Assembly: GCA_009760855.2 (NCBI GenBank)
Contig: WPIO01000022.1
Location: 3,532,501 to 3,596,500, forward strand
Direction of reading: 5' to 3'
DNA length: 64,000 nt
Source of the DNA: Cristatella mucedo
Taxonomy: Eukaryota > Bryozoa > Phylactolaemata > Cristatellidae
In this document: positions 22,421 through 32,423 of the stretch, piece after piece
Numbering within the stretch: position 1 is the first letter of the stretch
Layout: every line of letters begins with the position of its first letter
The notes under the pieces: generated by a model
Seen by the model: the letters and a program-made list of their open reading frames with translations, nothing else
Databases searched by the model: none
Told to the model about the DNA's origin: nothing
Translations under genes and position numbers: made by a program

Positions 22421-24740
22421 AGTATACTCGGAGTGCAGCCACACCAGAGAGGTATATTTTCAAGGTCAAACTGGTTGCCAAGCAAGGCTGCAATTACTTT
22501 TTCCATCTCACTACCATTCACCTAAAAGTCCCTGCTAAACGTTCTAATTTCAGAATGCCTTCCCGAGGGGGGGGGCAAGTTGGAGCTATATATCTCAACA
22601 AGCTATGGGAGCCCAGAGAAGAAGCTAAAGCATCTAAAGCATAACTATAGCATCTAAAGCGCCGATTTACCGGATTGGGGCAGTTAGTTGCGAAGCAATT
22701 GAACTCAGTACTTTCGTTCAGCGGCTGAGCAAGGGGATGTTTAAGTGGGAGGCGGGGCATTTCCCCTAGAGCGGGTGGGGCGGGGCAGCGAGCTGGAACG
22801 CCCCAATACCAACAGTCCCACCGCCACTAACGACGAAATAATGTCCTACTTCCAGTCGATGCCAGCAATTGCCTAGTGCGTGTCGAATAAGCGCAATGAC
22901 TGAGCGCTTTAATGATGTTGCATCACTTTCAGGTACTGCTCCATGCACGAAAATCTCGCGGGTCGTGATTACCGACATGAGAATCCCGGCTCCACCGCCC
23001 CCCCCCGCCCCCCACCTACGGTTGTGCCGGGTGTCTTGCTCGTTTCATTTCTTCTTTTTCGCGAACGTCAAAGGGCAAAGAGCCAAGCCATTCGTCGTTA
23101 ATATTTCCAGAATTTTCCAGAACGGCATCAATGCCTCGGTATGCGAGGCCAAAACCGTAACTCGCACCCAGCACGCTCGCTTGCACGACGGCAGATGACC
23201 GATCGCACAGCTCCGGCCGCCGACTCCACTCCGCTTCGACTCAAATGGCGCATCGAGCAGGCGGAGCGCTGGCCCGACGCCAAAAACCAGCGCCAGCCCG
23301 ACACAGTCCATCGAGCTGCAGCGCTTCTTCGAACGCCCCGCAGCTGCAGCGACCGACCTTAACGTCGGCCGCCCCGCAGCTGCAGCGACCGCATGGGCAG
23401 CGGTGCATTCGTGAAGTGCTCGCTGCCAGCTCATGGTGGGGGGGGGGGGTAGAGCTTCTCGGTCACCTTAATCGATTGGCAACGGTTGACTGTGAGAGCC
23501 GTCGATTAGGCCTGCGAAACTCGGCTGTACACATGCCAGCGAACGCGAGCCACGAAAACTTCCTCGACGGGCCTTGCCAATTCTCGCAAAATATCTATGG
23601 GTAATTCAGCTTCGACGTATTGCCACTTTTAGCACGAATTCTCTGTGTTCCGTACTCAAGTTTCATCATTTTCCGGAAAGCAAGAAAAGGTATGTTACCG
23701 GAATCGTTTTCCCTGATTTTTCCACCAATTTGCTATGTTCTGATCGGTAATGGGACGAACCAAATTTGGCGGCAAAACAAAAAGTGGCAGCAGCCTACTG
23801 AAAGGTTGCAATAATCAAGCTGCGTTTCACCAGTATGTAAGGCATGGCAAAGATCATCATTAAATTTTCAAACCTCTCATTGTGAATTCTCCCTAAAGAG
23901 TTTTGATTTTCGGGGTTGTTCTCTGCTAATTTCTGGCTAAGTAGTCTGCTCTTTGATTGGCAATGATAATTTTTTTTTCAAGCCTGCCGCTTGATAGAGT
24001 TGAGTTGCACTCGCCATCTCGTGATACTGCATCCAAAAACTTTACAAAGTGAGGTTAGGGTAGGTCAGGCCAAACATTTTCAATGCTATTAAAAAACTAG
24101 GGTGTGCCTGGCATTTAGAAAATGGACAGACCCGTGGTGCTGTGAACCCCACGCATTTGATCTTCATTTGAGTAAGCTCAGCAGCTTCTTTTTTTCTTGA
24201 GTTGATACTCACTTATTCATGCTTGTGAGTTCTATGCGTAAGCTTGTATGCGATTGACTCTGTGAAAGTTCTAGCAGTCGATGCAATAAAACACCTGTCG
24301 CCACCTATTACTATCTAAGAAGCTCTGTAACAGTTAGTACCCAGTAGCCATCTATAATAGCACATGTTAATTAACTGTTTATTTGCAGAACTGCGCCATA
24401 AGATCTAAAATCTGGCATAGAAATAATGTTTCGTTACTAAATAAAATATAGCTGACTAGCAAGCACAACGTTGGCTCCGTTTGCAAGGTCACTGCACGAG
24501 TCAATAGGTTTCCACTTTTCAATGCTGCTAAACGAAAGTGACGTTTCTCAGGATTGTTACATCTGTGACGTTTTCACGATCAGTGATACTTTAGGATTTT
24601 TGGCACTGGCAGTGTCAATTTAACATTAAAAGTTAGCCTATTTTGGCTACCCAGTTGCACTTGATGTTCGTAATGAGTCTTAAACTCACCAGAGAGTTCC
24701 GAAATAGCATAGGCTCATTTTAACCACTTCTCAACCTCTC
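22421..24740. other. intergenic; GC-rich patch 22.7-23.6 kb, no gene
   Basis: Contains several G/C homopolymers (about 22568-22576, 23000-23012, 23437-23447) and duplicated CCCCGCAGCTGCAGCGACCG (about 23335-23355 and 23373-23392). The frames have no recognisable domain. 23.6-24.7 kb is AT-leaning and featureless. Confidence 0.5.
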
Positions 24741-24744
24741 CTAG

Positions 24745-26727
24745 ATTAGCTCCTTACCTGATGATCCCTGTTATGATCTAGCTGATCGCTTCTCTGGATT
24801 CTTTATCCAGAAGATAGACAAGATCAGGAAGTTCATCCCTGCGATGGCAGCATCCCCGCTAAAATGCTGTTCCTCGATTCTTTGCAGCATCTCAACGTCC
24901 ACATTCAAGCAGGTCAGCAGTGATCTAGTCCTAAAGTTCATATCCCAATAACAAAAGACAAGTCCTTTGGACACTATTCCAACTGTCCTGCTCCTATGTT
25001 GCATTGATCTGCTTCTGCCATGCATAACTAATATTATTAATATGTCCTTAGTCTCAGGTCATGTCCTAGCACCTTTAAAAAAAAGCTGTAGTCAGGCTAC
25101 TACTCAAGAAAGCGACACTAGACCAAGAGAACATGAGCAACTGCTGCCCAGTCTCCCTTCTACAATTCCTATCAAAGACACTGGAACGACTCGTGGCGGA
25201 CCGGTTGAACTCATGCATTTAAACTTCAAACCTTGCTAGTAAATTACAGTCCGGCTTTAGAGCTAATCACTCCACAGAATCAACATTGCATCGGGTGTGA
25301 AATGACCTACTTAGGAGTGCAGGCATGGGTAGAGTATCTCTGTATGTTTTGTTCGATCTTTCGGCAGCTTTTGATACTATCGATCACCAAGTTCTTCCTG
25401 AACGCCTCTCATTTCGCCTGGGCATCACTGGTACTGCTCTGCAATGGTTCAGGTCCTATTTCAGTGGGAGACTCAAGAGTACTGATGTGAACTGACAAAA
25501 ATCATCCGAGATACCTCTGAAATGTGGAACCTCAGGGCTCCGTGCTAGGCCCGGTTCTTTTCACGGTTTATACCATCCCTCTTGCCGATGTAATTGCCAA
25601 GCACAATCTAAGCTTCTACTTTTATGTGGATGACACTCAGTTGTACCTTTGCTATGATCCCTCCCTCCCAGCCTTCGGGCACATTGAATTCTCTCAACTC
25701 CCTTGCTGCATATATTGATGACATCTGTCCAAGGAATGCAGCAAATTTTCTCACATTGAATGATGATAACACTAAATTACTAGTTATGGGCAAACAAAAT
25801 GTGATTCAGAAATTGGAAAGGCTAACGATCAAAATCGGCTCTGCCAGCATATCTCCTGCTGAATCTGCAGGAAATCTAGGTGTCATGTTCCAAAGTGACC
25901 TTTTGTTAGACGACCACATCAGCTCCACAATCAAGCCTGCCTACTCTCAGCTACGTAACATTGCTAGAATTCGGGCTTGTTTAGATAAGGATATCACATC
26001 TAAGTTGGTCCATGCATTTGTGACATCCCGTCTTGACTTCTGTAACTCACTGCTTGCCGGCCTACCAGCATGTGCAAGCAGGCGTTTACAGCTGTTGCCA
26101 AACTCTGCAGGTAGGCTTGTCTGTCGTGAGCGTCGCAGATGCCACATTAGTCCACTTCTCGCCGACCTGCACTGGCTACCAGTCAAGCAACGGATCAACT
26201 TTAAGGTTTTGTCGCTCACTTTTAGGTCACTTCATTCTTTGGCTCCAGCATATCTCTCGGATCTACTCCCCACCAGGCCAAACATCGTAACACCCACTTT
26301 TCGGAATCACAGTTTACCAATACCTCGTGCAAACCTCAAATCCTTTGGAGACCGTGCATTTACTTTGTATGTTTCCAAAGCCTGGAACCCACTTCCGACT
26401 TTCGTTACGACACCTCCTGACTTGACCACATTTAAAAAGAACTTACAAACGCACCTATTCAAGACAGCCTTTAGTGGGTCCCTGTGATTCGTCCTTCATG
26501 TGCTTATGCGTGCTGACACTGTGCATGCTGCCACTAACCACAGTTGTATGCTGAACCTGTGCATCTCACCCCTAACCACGTTGTTCATGTTGCTTATAAA
26601 GCATGATATTTATTACTCACCATTCAATCGTGTTTCAGTTTGCAGCAAATATAAAGCGCCTAGAAAGAGAATGAGTTCTCTGAGGGCGGTTTATCAAGTG
26701 CATTATAACAATAATTATTTTTATTAA
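24745..26727 (+). mobile_element. L2/CR1-like LINE copy, best-preserved RT and C-terminus
   Basis: Non-LTR retrotransposon, 5'-truncated. In order, with frameshifts: a pre-RT segment near 24770-24840; RT core with FDLSAAFDTIDH near 25355-25390; the active-site box FYVDDTQLY near 25616-25650 (YVDD in place of the usual YADD); then one open frame at 25624-26487. That frame has NLGVMFQSDLLLDDHISS, LDFCNSLLAGLP, LLADLHWLPVKQRI and KSFGDRAF, ending in KTAFSGSL, all typical of the L2/CR1 C-terminus. The 3' hairpin and ATT-like tail are at 26640-26727. Upstream stops and frameshifts make it inactive. Confidence 0.9.
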
Positions 26728-27047
26728 GAGAAAATATTAAATATATAGAACATTTCGCATCTTTTTATGACATACAATAAATTAAAAAGGTGTGCATTGT
26801 TATCGCAAATTGAAATTGAAAAAGTTGCTCTGGCTACTCTGTTCAAAAGGATGTAGAAGCTTATGTTTTTGTAACTTCTGCACAGTGGATCAGGAAGAAA
26901 TTATTTTAGAGGTACAAACAGAATCTAAAACTAAATTCATGCTCATCAAAAGCAAAAAGCTCACAAGTTGGTCAGATTTACCTGAGGCTGAGCCAAGATT
27001 TTCATATAGGGTGTAAGAAGCATAGGATTTCCATGTAGCGAGCAAGA
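26728..27047. other. short intergenic gap, no gene
   Basis: A ~75-codon frame at 26792-27016 has a charged, unremarkable composition and no support. Confidence 0.4.
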
Positions 27048-27055
27048 CCCTAAAG

Positions 27056-27242
27056 AAGTGGTTCTCAACCTTCCCAATGCCGCGACCCTTTGATGCAGTT
27101 CCTCATGTTTTGGCTACCCCCAACCATAAAATTATTGAGTGCAAAATGTGGAAATGCGTGTTTTCCGATGGTTTTAGGCGATCCCTGTGAAAGCGTCGTT
27201 CAACCACCAAAGGCGTCGCGACCCACAGGTTGAGAACCCCTG
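27056..27242 (-). mobile_element. SPIN-like nonautonomous hAT element (187 bp) with 8-bp TSD
   Basis: Terminal inverted repeats: the right end read in reverse is CAGGGGTTCTCAACCTGTGG and the left end is AAGTGGTTCTCAACCTTCCC. A perfect 8-bp duplication CCCTAAAG flanks it (27048-27055 and 27243-27250). The interior in reverse reads TCGCGACGCCTTTGG, then CGCCTAAAACCATCGGAAAA, then TTTTATGGTTGGGGGTAGCC and ACATGAGGAACTGCATCAAA. These match what I remember of the SPIN family of hAT transposons, known for horizontal transfer among tetrapods and a few invertebrates. It encodes no protein. Confidence 0.88.
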
Positions 27243-27250
27243 CCCTAAAG

Positions 27251-27689
27251 GAATGAAAATTTATTTGGCACAATCATAGTGCTTAAGTCGACACGCACTT
27301 GGTGGTTGCTTATCGAGTGGAAGTTGGACAGCATTTTGTCATTACTGGCGTTCGGCAGGGGGGGGATGCAAGAATAATGATGATCCTGGTCGCTGCTTCG
27401 AAATGGGGGGGGGGGAGGGGAATCGCCCCAAGCCCACTTGTTACACCACTGTGACCTACCAGCTTTTTTTTAATTGCTAAATAAAAGTTTCACGCTTTGA
27501 TAATTTTCAAGAGTAGGTCAACTGGGTCCTACTGAGCAAAGGCGAAAAGATAGCCAGACTTTCTCCTACCAGAATAAATGATCAAGATCCAACGAAGAAA
27601 AAATACTGACGCTTCTCTAATGCCAATTATATGTTTAATTTCTTAGGTATAACGTTCTTCAGTATTTGGAGTGCTACTTCTAACCAAGA
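27251..27689. other. intergenic with G homopolymers
   Basis: Poly-G runs lie near 27357-27365 and 27406-27414. No gene. Confidence 0.5.
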
Positions 27690-29963
27690 CATGGGCAAAC
27701 TAAGGCCCGCGGGCCATATACGGCCGGTTGGGCTTTTCAATCCGGCCCGCCGAACTGTCCACGTTATATTATTAAATTAAATTAAATTATAAAGACACAT
27801 CAATAATTTTACCTAGCTGTAATTCTCATCTTTCCCCAGCAGATGGCGAACCCCGAAGACCCTTGAGTGTGATGCATTACGGTCACTCTCTACTTCATTT
27901 TGTCACTTTGTACTTTCAGCCCTTCAGTAAAATAAGCGGACCAAAGAAAAGAAAAGTAAACAGTGTGTGCCGAGTGTTCAGCAAAGAGTGGACAACACAA
28001 TATTTTTTCACTGAAGTCCGATCAACAGCTGTATGTCTGATATGTCAGGAAACTGTAGCATTTTTAAAGAATGCAACATCAGCCGTCGTTTTGCCACAAA
28101 ACATGCTAACTACGCCAGTCAACAGCCTCCACAAGAACGGGCAGCTACAGCTCAGAGATTGACGGCTAATTTACAAACTCAGTAAAACCTTTTTCACAGA
28201 CAAAGTGCGATTCAAGAGTCAAGTACTAAGGCAAGTTTTTTGCTGGCATTCAAATGAGCAAAGGCCAGTAAGCCTTTCTCCGAAAGCGATTTTTTAAAAG
28301 AATGCATGGTTGAGACGGCAGGTCTCTTGTGTCCTGAGAGCAAAGGAATATTGAAAATAAGTTAATCACGCAGAAATGTGACTCACCGTGTGGAATTGAT
28401 TGTCGAAGATATAGCGAGAAAATTAAACAAAAAGGCGGAGTCCTTTAAGTTTTATTCACTAGCACTGGATGAAAGTAACAACTTAAAAGACACTAGTCAG
28501 CTCCTAATTTTTATCCGAGGGATTAGCGACAGTTTTGAGATCACAGAGGATTTTCTGACCACGGAGTTCATGAAAGGAAAAACGAGGGAAGAGGCCGTGT
28601 ATTACCAGGTGTCTGCTGTCATCGAGAGAATGAAGATACCTTGGAGTAAACTTGCCAATGTCACCACGGATGAATCGCCAAATTTAACAGGGAAAAACGT
28701 TGGGCTGCTAAAAAGATTGCAGGAAAAAATAAAAGAGGAAAATCCTGATCAGGATGTGAGTTTCCTTCACTGCACCATTTAAGTTCTGTGTAGGCCTATA
28801 TTGCAGCTAAATCATGTCTTGAATCCATTTGTAAAACTTGTTAACTTTATACGAGCAAGGGGACTTCAGCATCGTCAGTTTATTGCGTTCCTGGAAGAAA
28901 CCGATTCAGATCGCCAGGACTTACTTTACCGCTCTCTTGTGCACTGGCTAAGTTTGGGCAAAGTCTTTCAAAGAGTGTGGGAGCTGAAGGAGGTCGCTGC
29001 ATTTTTGGAGTTAATGGGAAGATCCGACGAATTTCTCAAGCTAAGTGACAAGAACTGGCTTTGTGACTTTGCGCTTGCTGTTGACATATTTTCGCACATG
29101 AATGAGCTGAACACCAAAATACAGAGGAAAGATAAATTTGTGCATGACGTGTACACAAATGTGAGGGCCTTCAAATCCAAGCTGACTCTTTTCTCCTGAC
29201 AAATTTCAAACAAATCTTTCACTCATTTCCCCACACTAGCCATGCAGAAAGAGGCGACCAAAAACGTGCAGAAATACAGCAAATCACTGGAAGACCTGCA
29301 CGGAGAATTCTGAAGTCGTTTCTGTGACTTTGAAAGAATTGAAAAGTCACTTCAGCTGATGTCCTGTCCCCTGTCACAAGACCCTGAAACAGCACCACAG
29401 GAGCTGCAGTTGAAACTGATAGATCTTCAGTCTGACTCTGTATGAAAGGAGAAGTTCAACTCGCTTAAACTGAACGACTTTTATGCTTCACTTAATGAAG
29501 CCACGTCTCCAAACCTCCGGAGGATGGCACAGAAGATGCTGACGTTGTTTGGCTCAACCTATGTGTGTGAACAGACATTCAGCGTCATGAACATCAAAAA
29601 GCCCGTCAAAGATCCAAGTCAACTGACCGACACCTCGGATCTATCTTGAGAATTGCCACAACAAATATAACTCCAGACATTGATGCACTTGCGAAAAAAG
29701 GAGACCAATAACACTGTTCCCACTGAAACTGAATGAGAGTTTATTACTACGTTATTAAATTAACAAATTTAAAAACAAATGACAATAAACTAAGCACAAT
29801 GGTTTTTTACTGCCTGTTTAAGGCCAAATATTTTTATGTAATGGTTTTTACATTAATTTATATTAGTTCACACAAACACTCCGTTCTCCTCTTCTGGCCC
29901 TGCCCCTCTGTCAAATTTTAGAAACCGTTGTGGCCCGCGAATAAAAACGTTTGCCCACCCGTG
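27690..29963 (+). mobile_element. autonomous-type hAT (Charlie8/GTF2IRD2-like) transposon, decayed
   Basis: Left end CATGGGCAAACTAAGGCCCG; right end read in reverse CACGGGTGGGCAAACG...CGCGGGCCAC. These are the terminal motifs of hAT-Charlie elements. The ~2.27-kb body encodes a broken transposase (27905-29710). No clear 8-bp target duplication is visible, so the termini may be eroded by a few bases. Confidence 0.85.
27905..29710 (+). pseudogene. hAT transposase pseudogene (BED finger, RNase-H-like core, dimerisation region)
   Basis: Order of parts: KKRKVNSVCRVFSKEWTT with the first zinc-finger half CLICQE (about 27940-28050). A frameshift follows, and the second half (RRFATKH) is in another frame near 28085. 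An open stretch at 28378-28782 contains SLALDESNNLKD (first catalytic Asp region) and TTDESPNLTGKN (second Asp; the usual TTDGSPNLTG has Gly). Another at 28801-29199 includes LNPFVKLVNFIRARGLQHRQ and HWLSLGKVFQRVWELKE (the RWLS..K block, Arg replaced by His). The C-terminal hAT dimerisation region near 29450-29620 has LFGSTYVCEQTFSVMN. Stops lie near 28160, 28783, 29200, 29313 and 29445. The family is the one that gave rise to the GTF2IRD2 C-terminus in mammals. Confidence 0.85.
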
Positions 29964-30279
29964 CTCAAACCGCTGAGAGTACTCAGCGACCCTACCGACA
30001 ACACCTAACTGCATCTCTCTTTCCTGACTAGAAAACCACAATTGCGAATCTCTCATTTCTGCAAGCTAAGCCACTATTTCCAAGCAGCGGAAACAGCAAA
30101 CCTTAGTTATTACTAGGGTTCGACTTTCAGGTAATAGTTCTGAGGTTAACCTGTATTTTACATTTATTTCTAAGTTAGTATCCCCCTTGCAACTGCAACT
30201 AAGTTTACCCAAGTACGGCAATGAAGAATGCGAATGCAAAGTTGCAGTAAGTCATAGGTGTGTACGTGCTTGGAGTTAT

Positions 30280-30280
<1 letters not shown>

Positions 30281-30354
<74 letters not shown>

Positions 30355-30370
30355 ATGTGTGTGTGAGTGT

Positions 30371-30437
<67 letters not shown>
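30281..30437. repeat. compound (TA)n(TG)n microsatellite
   Basis: (AT)11 at 30281-30303 is followed by TG repeats with TA and GAG interruptions to 30437, ending exactly at a SINE tail. Confidence 0.95.
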
Positions 30438-30438
<1 letters not shown>

Positions 30439-30560
30439 ATTTGCATAGCGCCCTAAGAGAATCTCAATTTAGGCACTTAACATATGCCATGTGGCTCGAG
30501 CCCACAACCACGGAGATCAAATACATTCACCTTGACCATGGTTTTTCCCCTTCTGGAACT
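30438..30560 (-). mobile_element. tRNA-SINE family B fragment (minus)
   Basis: In reverse: a B-box-like TTGTGGGCTCGAGCC, then GGCATATGTTAAGTGCCTAA and ATTGAGATTCTCTTAGGGCG, matching the B copies at 14.7 and 18.3 kb. It sits between the TG repeat and a LINE tail. Confidence 0.7.
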
Positions 30561-30561
30561 G

Positions 30562-31430
30562 CATAATAATAATAATGCGCTTGATAAAGCGCCCTCAGAG
30601 AACTTAATCTCTTTCTAGGCGCTTTACATTTGCTGCAAAAGGATATGCAATTGAATGGTAAGTAAAATCATGATTGAAAACAAACAAAATGAATAACATG
30701 GTTCGGGGTGACATGCACAGGGTCAGCATGCACATGTGGTTAGTGGCAGCATGCACAGTGTCAGCACGCATAAGCACATCAAGGACGAATCACAGGGACC
30801 CACTAAATGCTGTCCTAAATAGGTGTGTTTTTAAGTTCTTTTTAAATGTGGTCAGGTCAAGGGATGTTCTGACGCAGGTCGGGAGGGAGTTCCAGGCTTT
30901 GGGAGCATACGAACTAAATGCACGGTCTCTAAAGGATTTGAGGTTTGTACGGGGTATTTGTAGACTGTTGGATTCCAAAAAGCGGGTGGTACGATGATGG
31001 GGGAGTATATCTGAGAGATAGGGTGGAGCCATAGAGTGAAGGGACCTAGAAGTGAGCGACAAAAACCTTGAAGTCAATCCGTTGCTTGACTGATAGCCAG
31101 TGCAGGTCGGCGAGAAGCGGACTAATGTGGCAACTGCGACGCTCACGACAGACAATAATAATAATCCTAGCTGATTAAACAGCCTTTTTTTATATAGCGA
31201 CAGAAGAGCCTTTACGGCTATCACCACCGCTTGCAGTGGCGATAAAGAATCGCCCACCGCAGGAATCGAACCCACGACGTCGGGACCGAGGTCGTGAAAG
31301 CAACCACCTTACCTAGTGTGCCATCACGGCTCACCGAGCCTAGCTGCAGAGTTTTGCACCAGCTGCAATCGCCTGATCGCACATGCCGGTAGGCCAGTAA
31401 GCGCATAAATCAGACACCGAATATAGCTTA
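30562..31430 (-). mobile_element. L2/CR1-like LINE 3' end (minus), interrupted by a SINE
   Basis: (AAT)n and a well-preserved 3' hairpin at 30563-30640. The C-terminal frame at 30790-31150 has PPYLSDIL, RTNLKSFRDRAFSSYAPKAW and KTHLFRTAFSGSL. The element resumes after the SINE as CTGCAGAGTTTTGCACCAGC at 31341 and fades near 31430. About 85-90% identical by eye to the copy at 35.9 kb. Confidence 0.88.
31154..31335 (-). mobile_element. tRNA-SINE family A nested in LINE
   Basis: The tail (AAT)n is at 31154-31164; the body runs in reverse from GGTGAGCCGTGATGG. The B box GTGGGTTCGATTCC and the GGTGGTGATAGCCGTAAAGG block are well preserved. The LINE is continuous at this point in the copy at 36.44 kb. 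Confidence 0.9.
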
Positions 31431-32423
31431 TGGGAGCCAAGACAATAAACCTAAGCATTGAAACTCTGTACCAACTTGTGTGCAACTAAATGCATTTACA
31501 GGCGTTTAAGCGGTACACCTGGATTTGGCATTTAGACGAAGGGAAAACATATCAGGAAAATTACTTGAAAACCAATGGCTGTTACTTGTTTTAAGTTTTT
31601 TACCAATTATTTTTATTAGTTGCCAATATTATTAATTTTGTAACGTGAAAGGTTAATGACAGTTTCACGCAACAACTAACTTACTTTTGGTTACTTCAAG
31701 TTATTTGGTAGTTTTAGTCAATTAAGCAAAACTTTAGCGTTACGCTGAAATGCCATTAAATGACTTCAAAACTAGTGTTAAGGAAAAGTAAAGTTGGTGA
31801 TAAGAGTTTGTAATCTAATCGTGATTGGGCTAAGTTATTGATTTACGGTAAAGTCATCGCAACCAGATTTTCGCGCACAAGATTTAGATAGGGACAGTGC
31901 GACTTCCACCAAGAAAAATCCCTACAAATATTCTATTTATTATAATGTCGACTTATTCATGGAAATGTGCGATTAATGAATGGCAGAACATTGAAATGTA
32001 TTCATAGGTGGGTAATATTTCTGGATGCAATTTCAAGCTATTTTCACGAGATTTATATTTTCCTTGCCTAGTTTCAGTTTATAGCTACGTATATGGAACC
32101 CCATAAATACAGGATGAGATGCTCTGATTCTGAGGTTCACTCAGTAGAGCCACGTGCAAATTGAGCACTATTAGCTAGAAAAAAGTGAAGCAAATATGCA
32201 GTGCACCACGGATCCCCGACCGAGCAGGAACTATACAAGTCCGTGAAAGCAGATTAGGCATGTGCATCACTCTTCAGCTATGCACTCATACCACAAATAC
32301 GGCCTCCCGAATAATCGCTGACGCCTGTAGCAGACGCAATGGTAAGCGAGTCATTCATTTGTGACGTAGGCAGCGCTCATCCCAGCTCATTTAGTGTCAA
32401 TCTTGCAACAAGAAAGAACAGTT
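31431..32423 (+). promoter_or_regulatory. 5' flank of galectin-like gene A (duplicated flank)
   Basis: From about 31490 this aligns by eye with the 5' flank of copy B (about 43970-44900). Shared elements include ACTCATACCAC near 32285 and a conserved TGACGTAGGCAG at 32362-32373, about 50 nt upstream of the ATG. A weak TATA-like CTATACAA lies at 32231-32238, where copy B has a better CATAAAATATATAG. Confidence 0.45.

Noticed and set aside
25624-26487. 287-codon frame as a host gene
   Set aside because: It is the C-terminal part of an L2/CR1-like LINE reverse transcriptase protein, repeated across the window.
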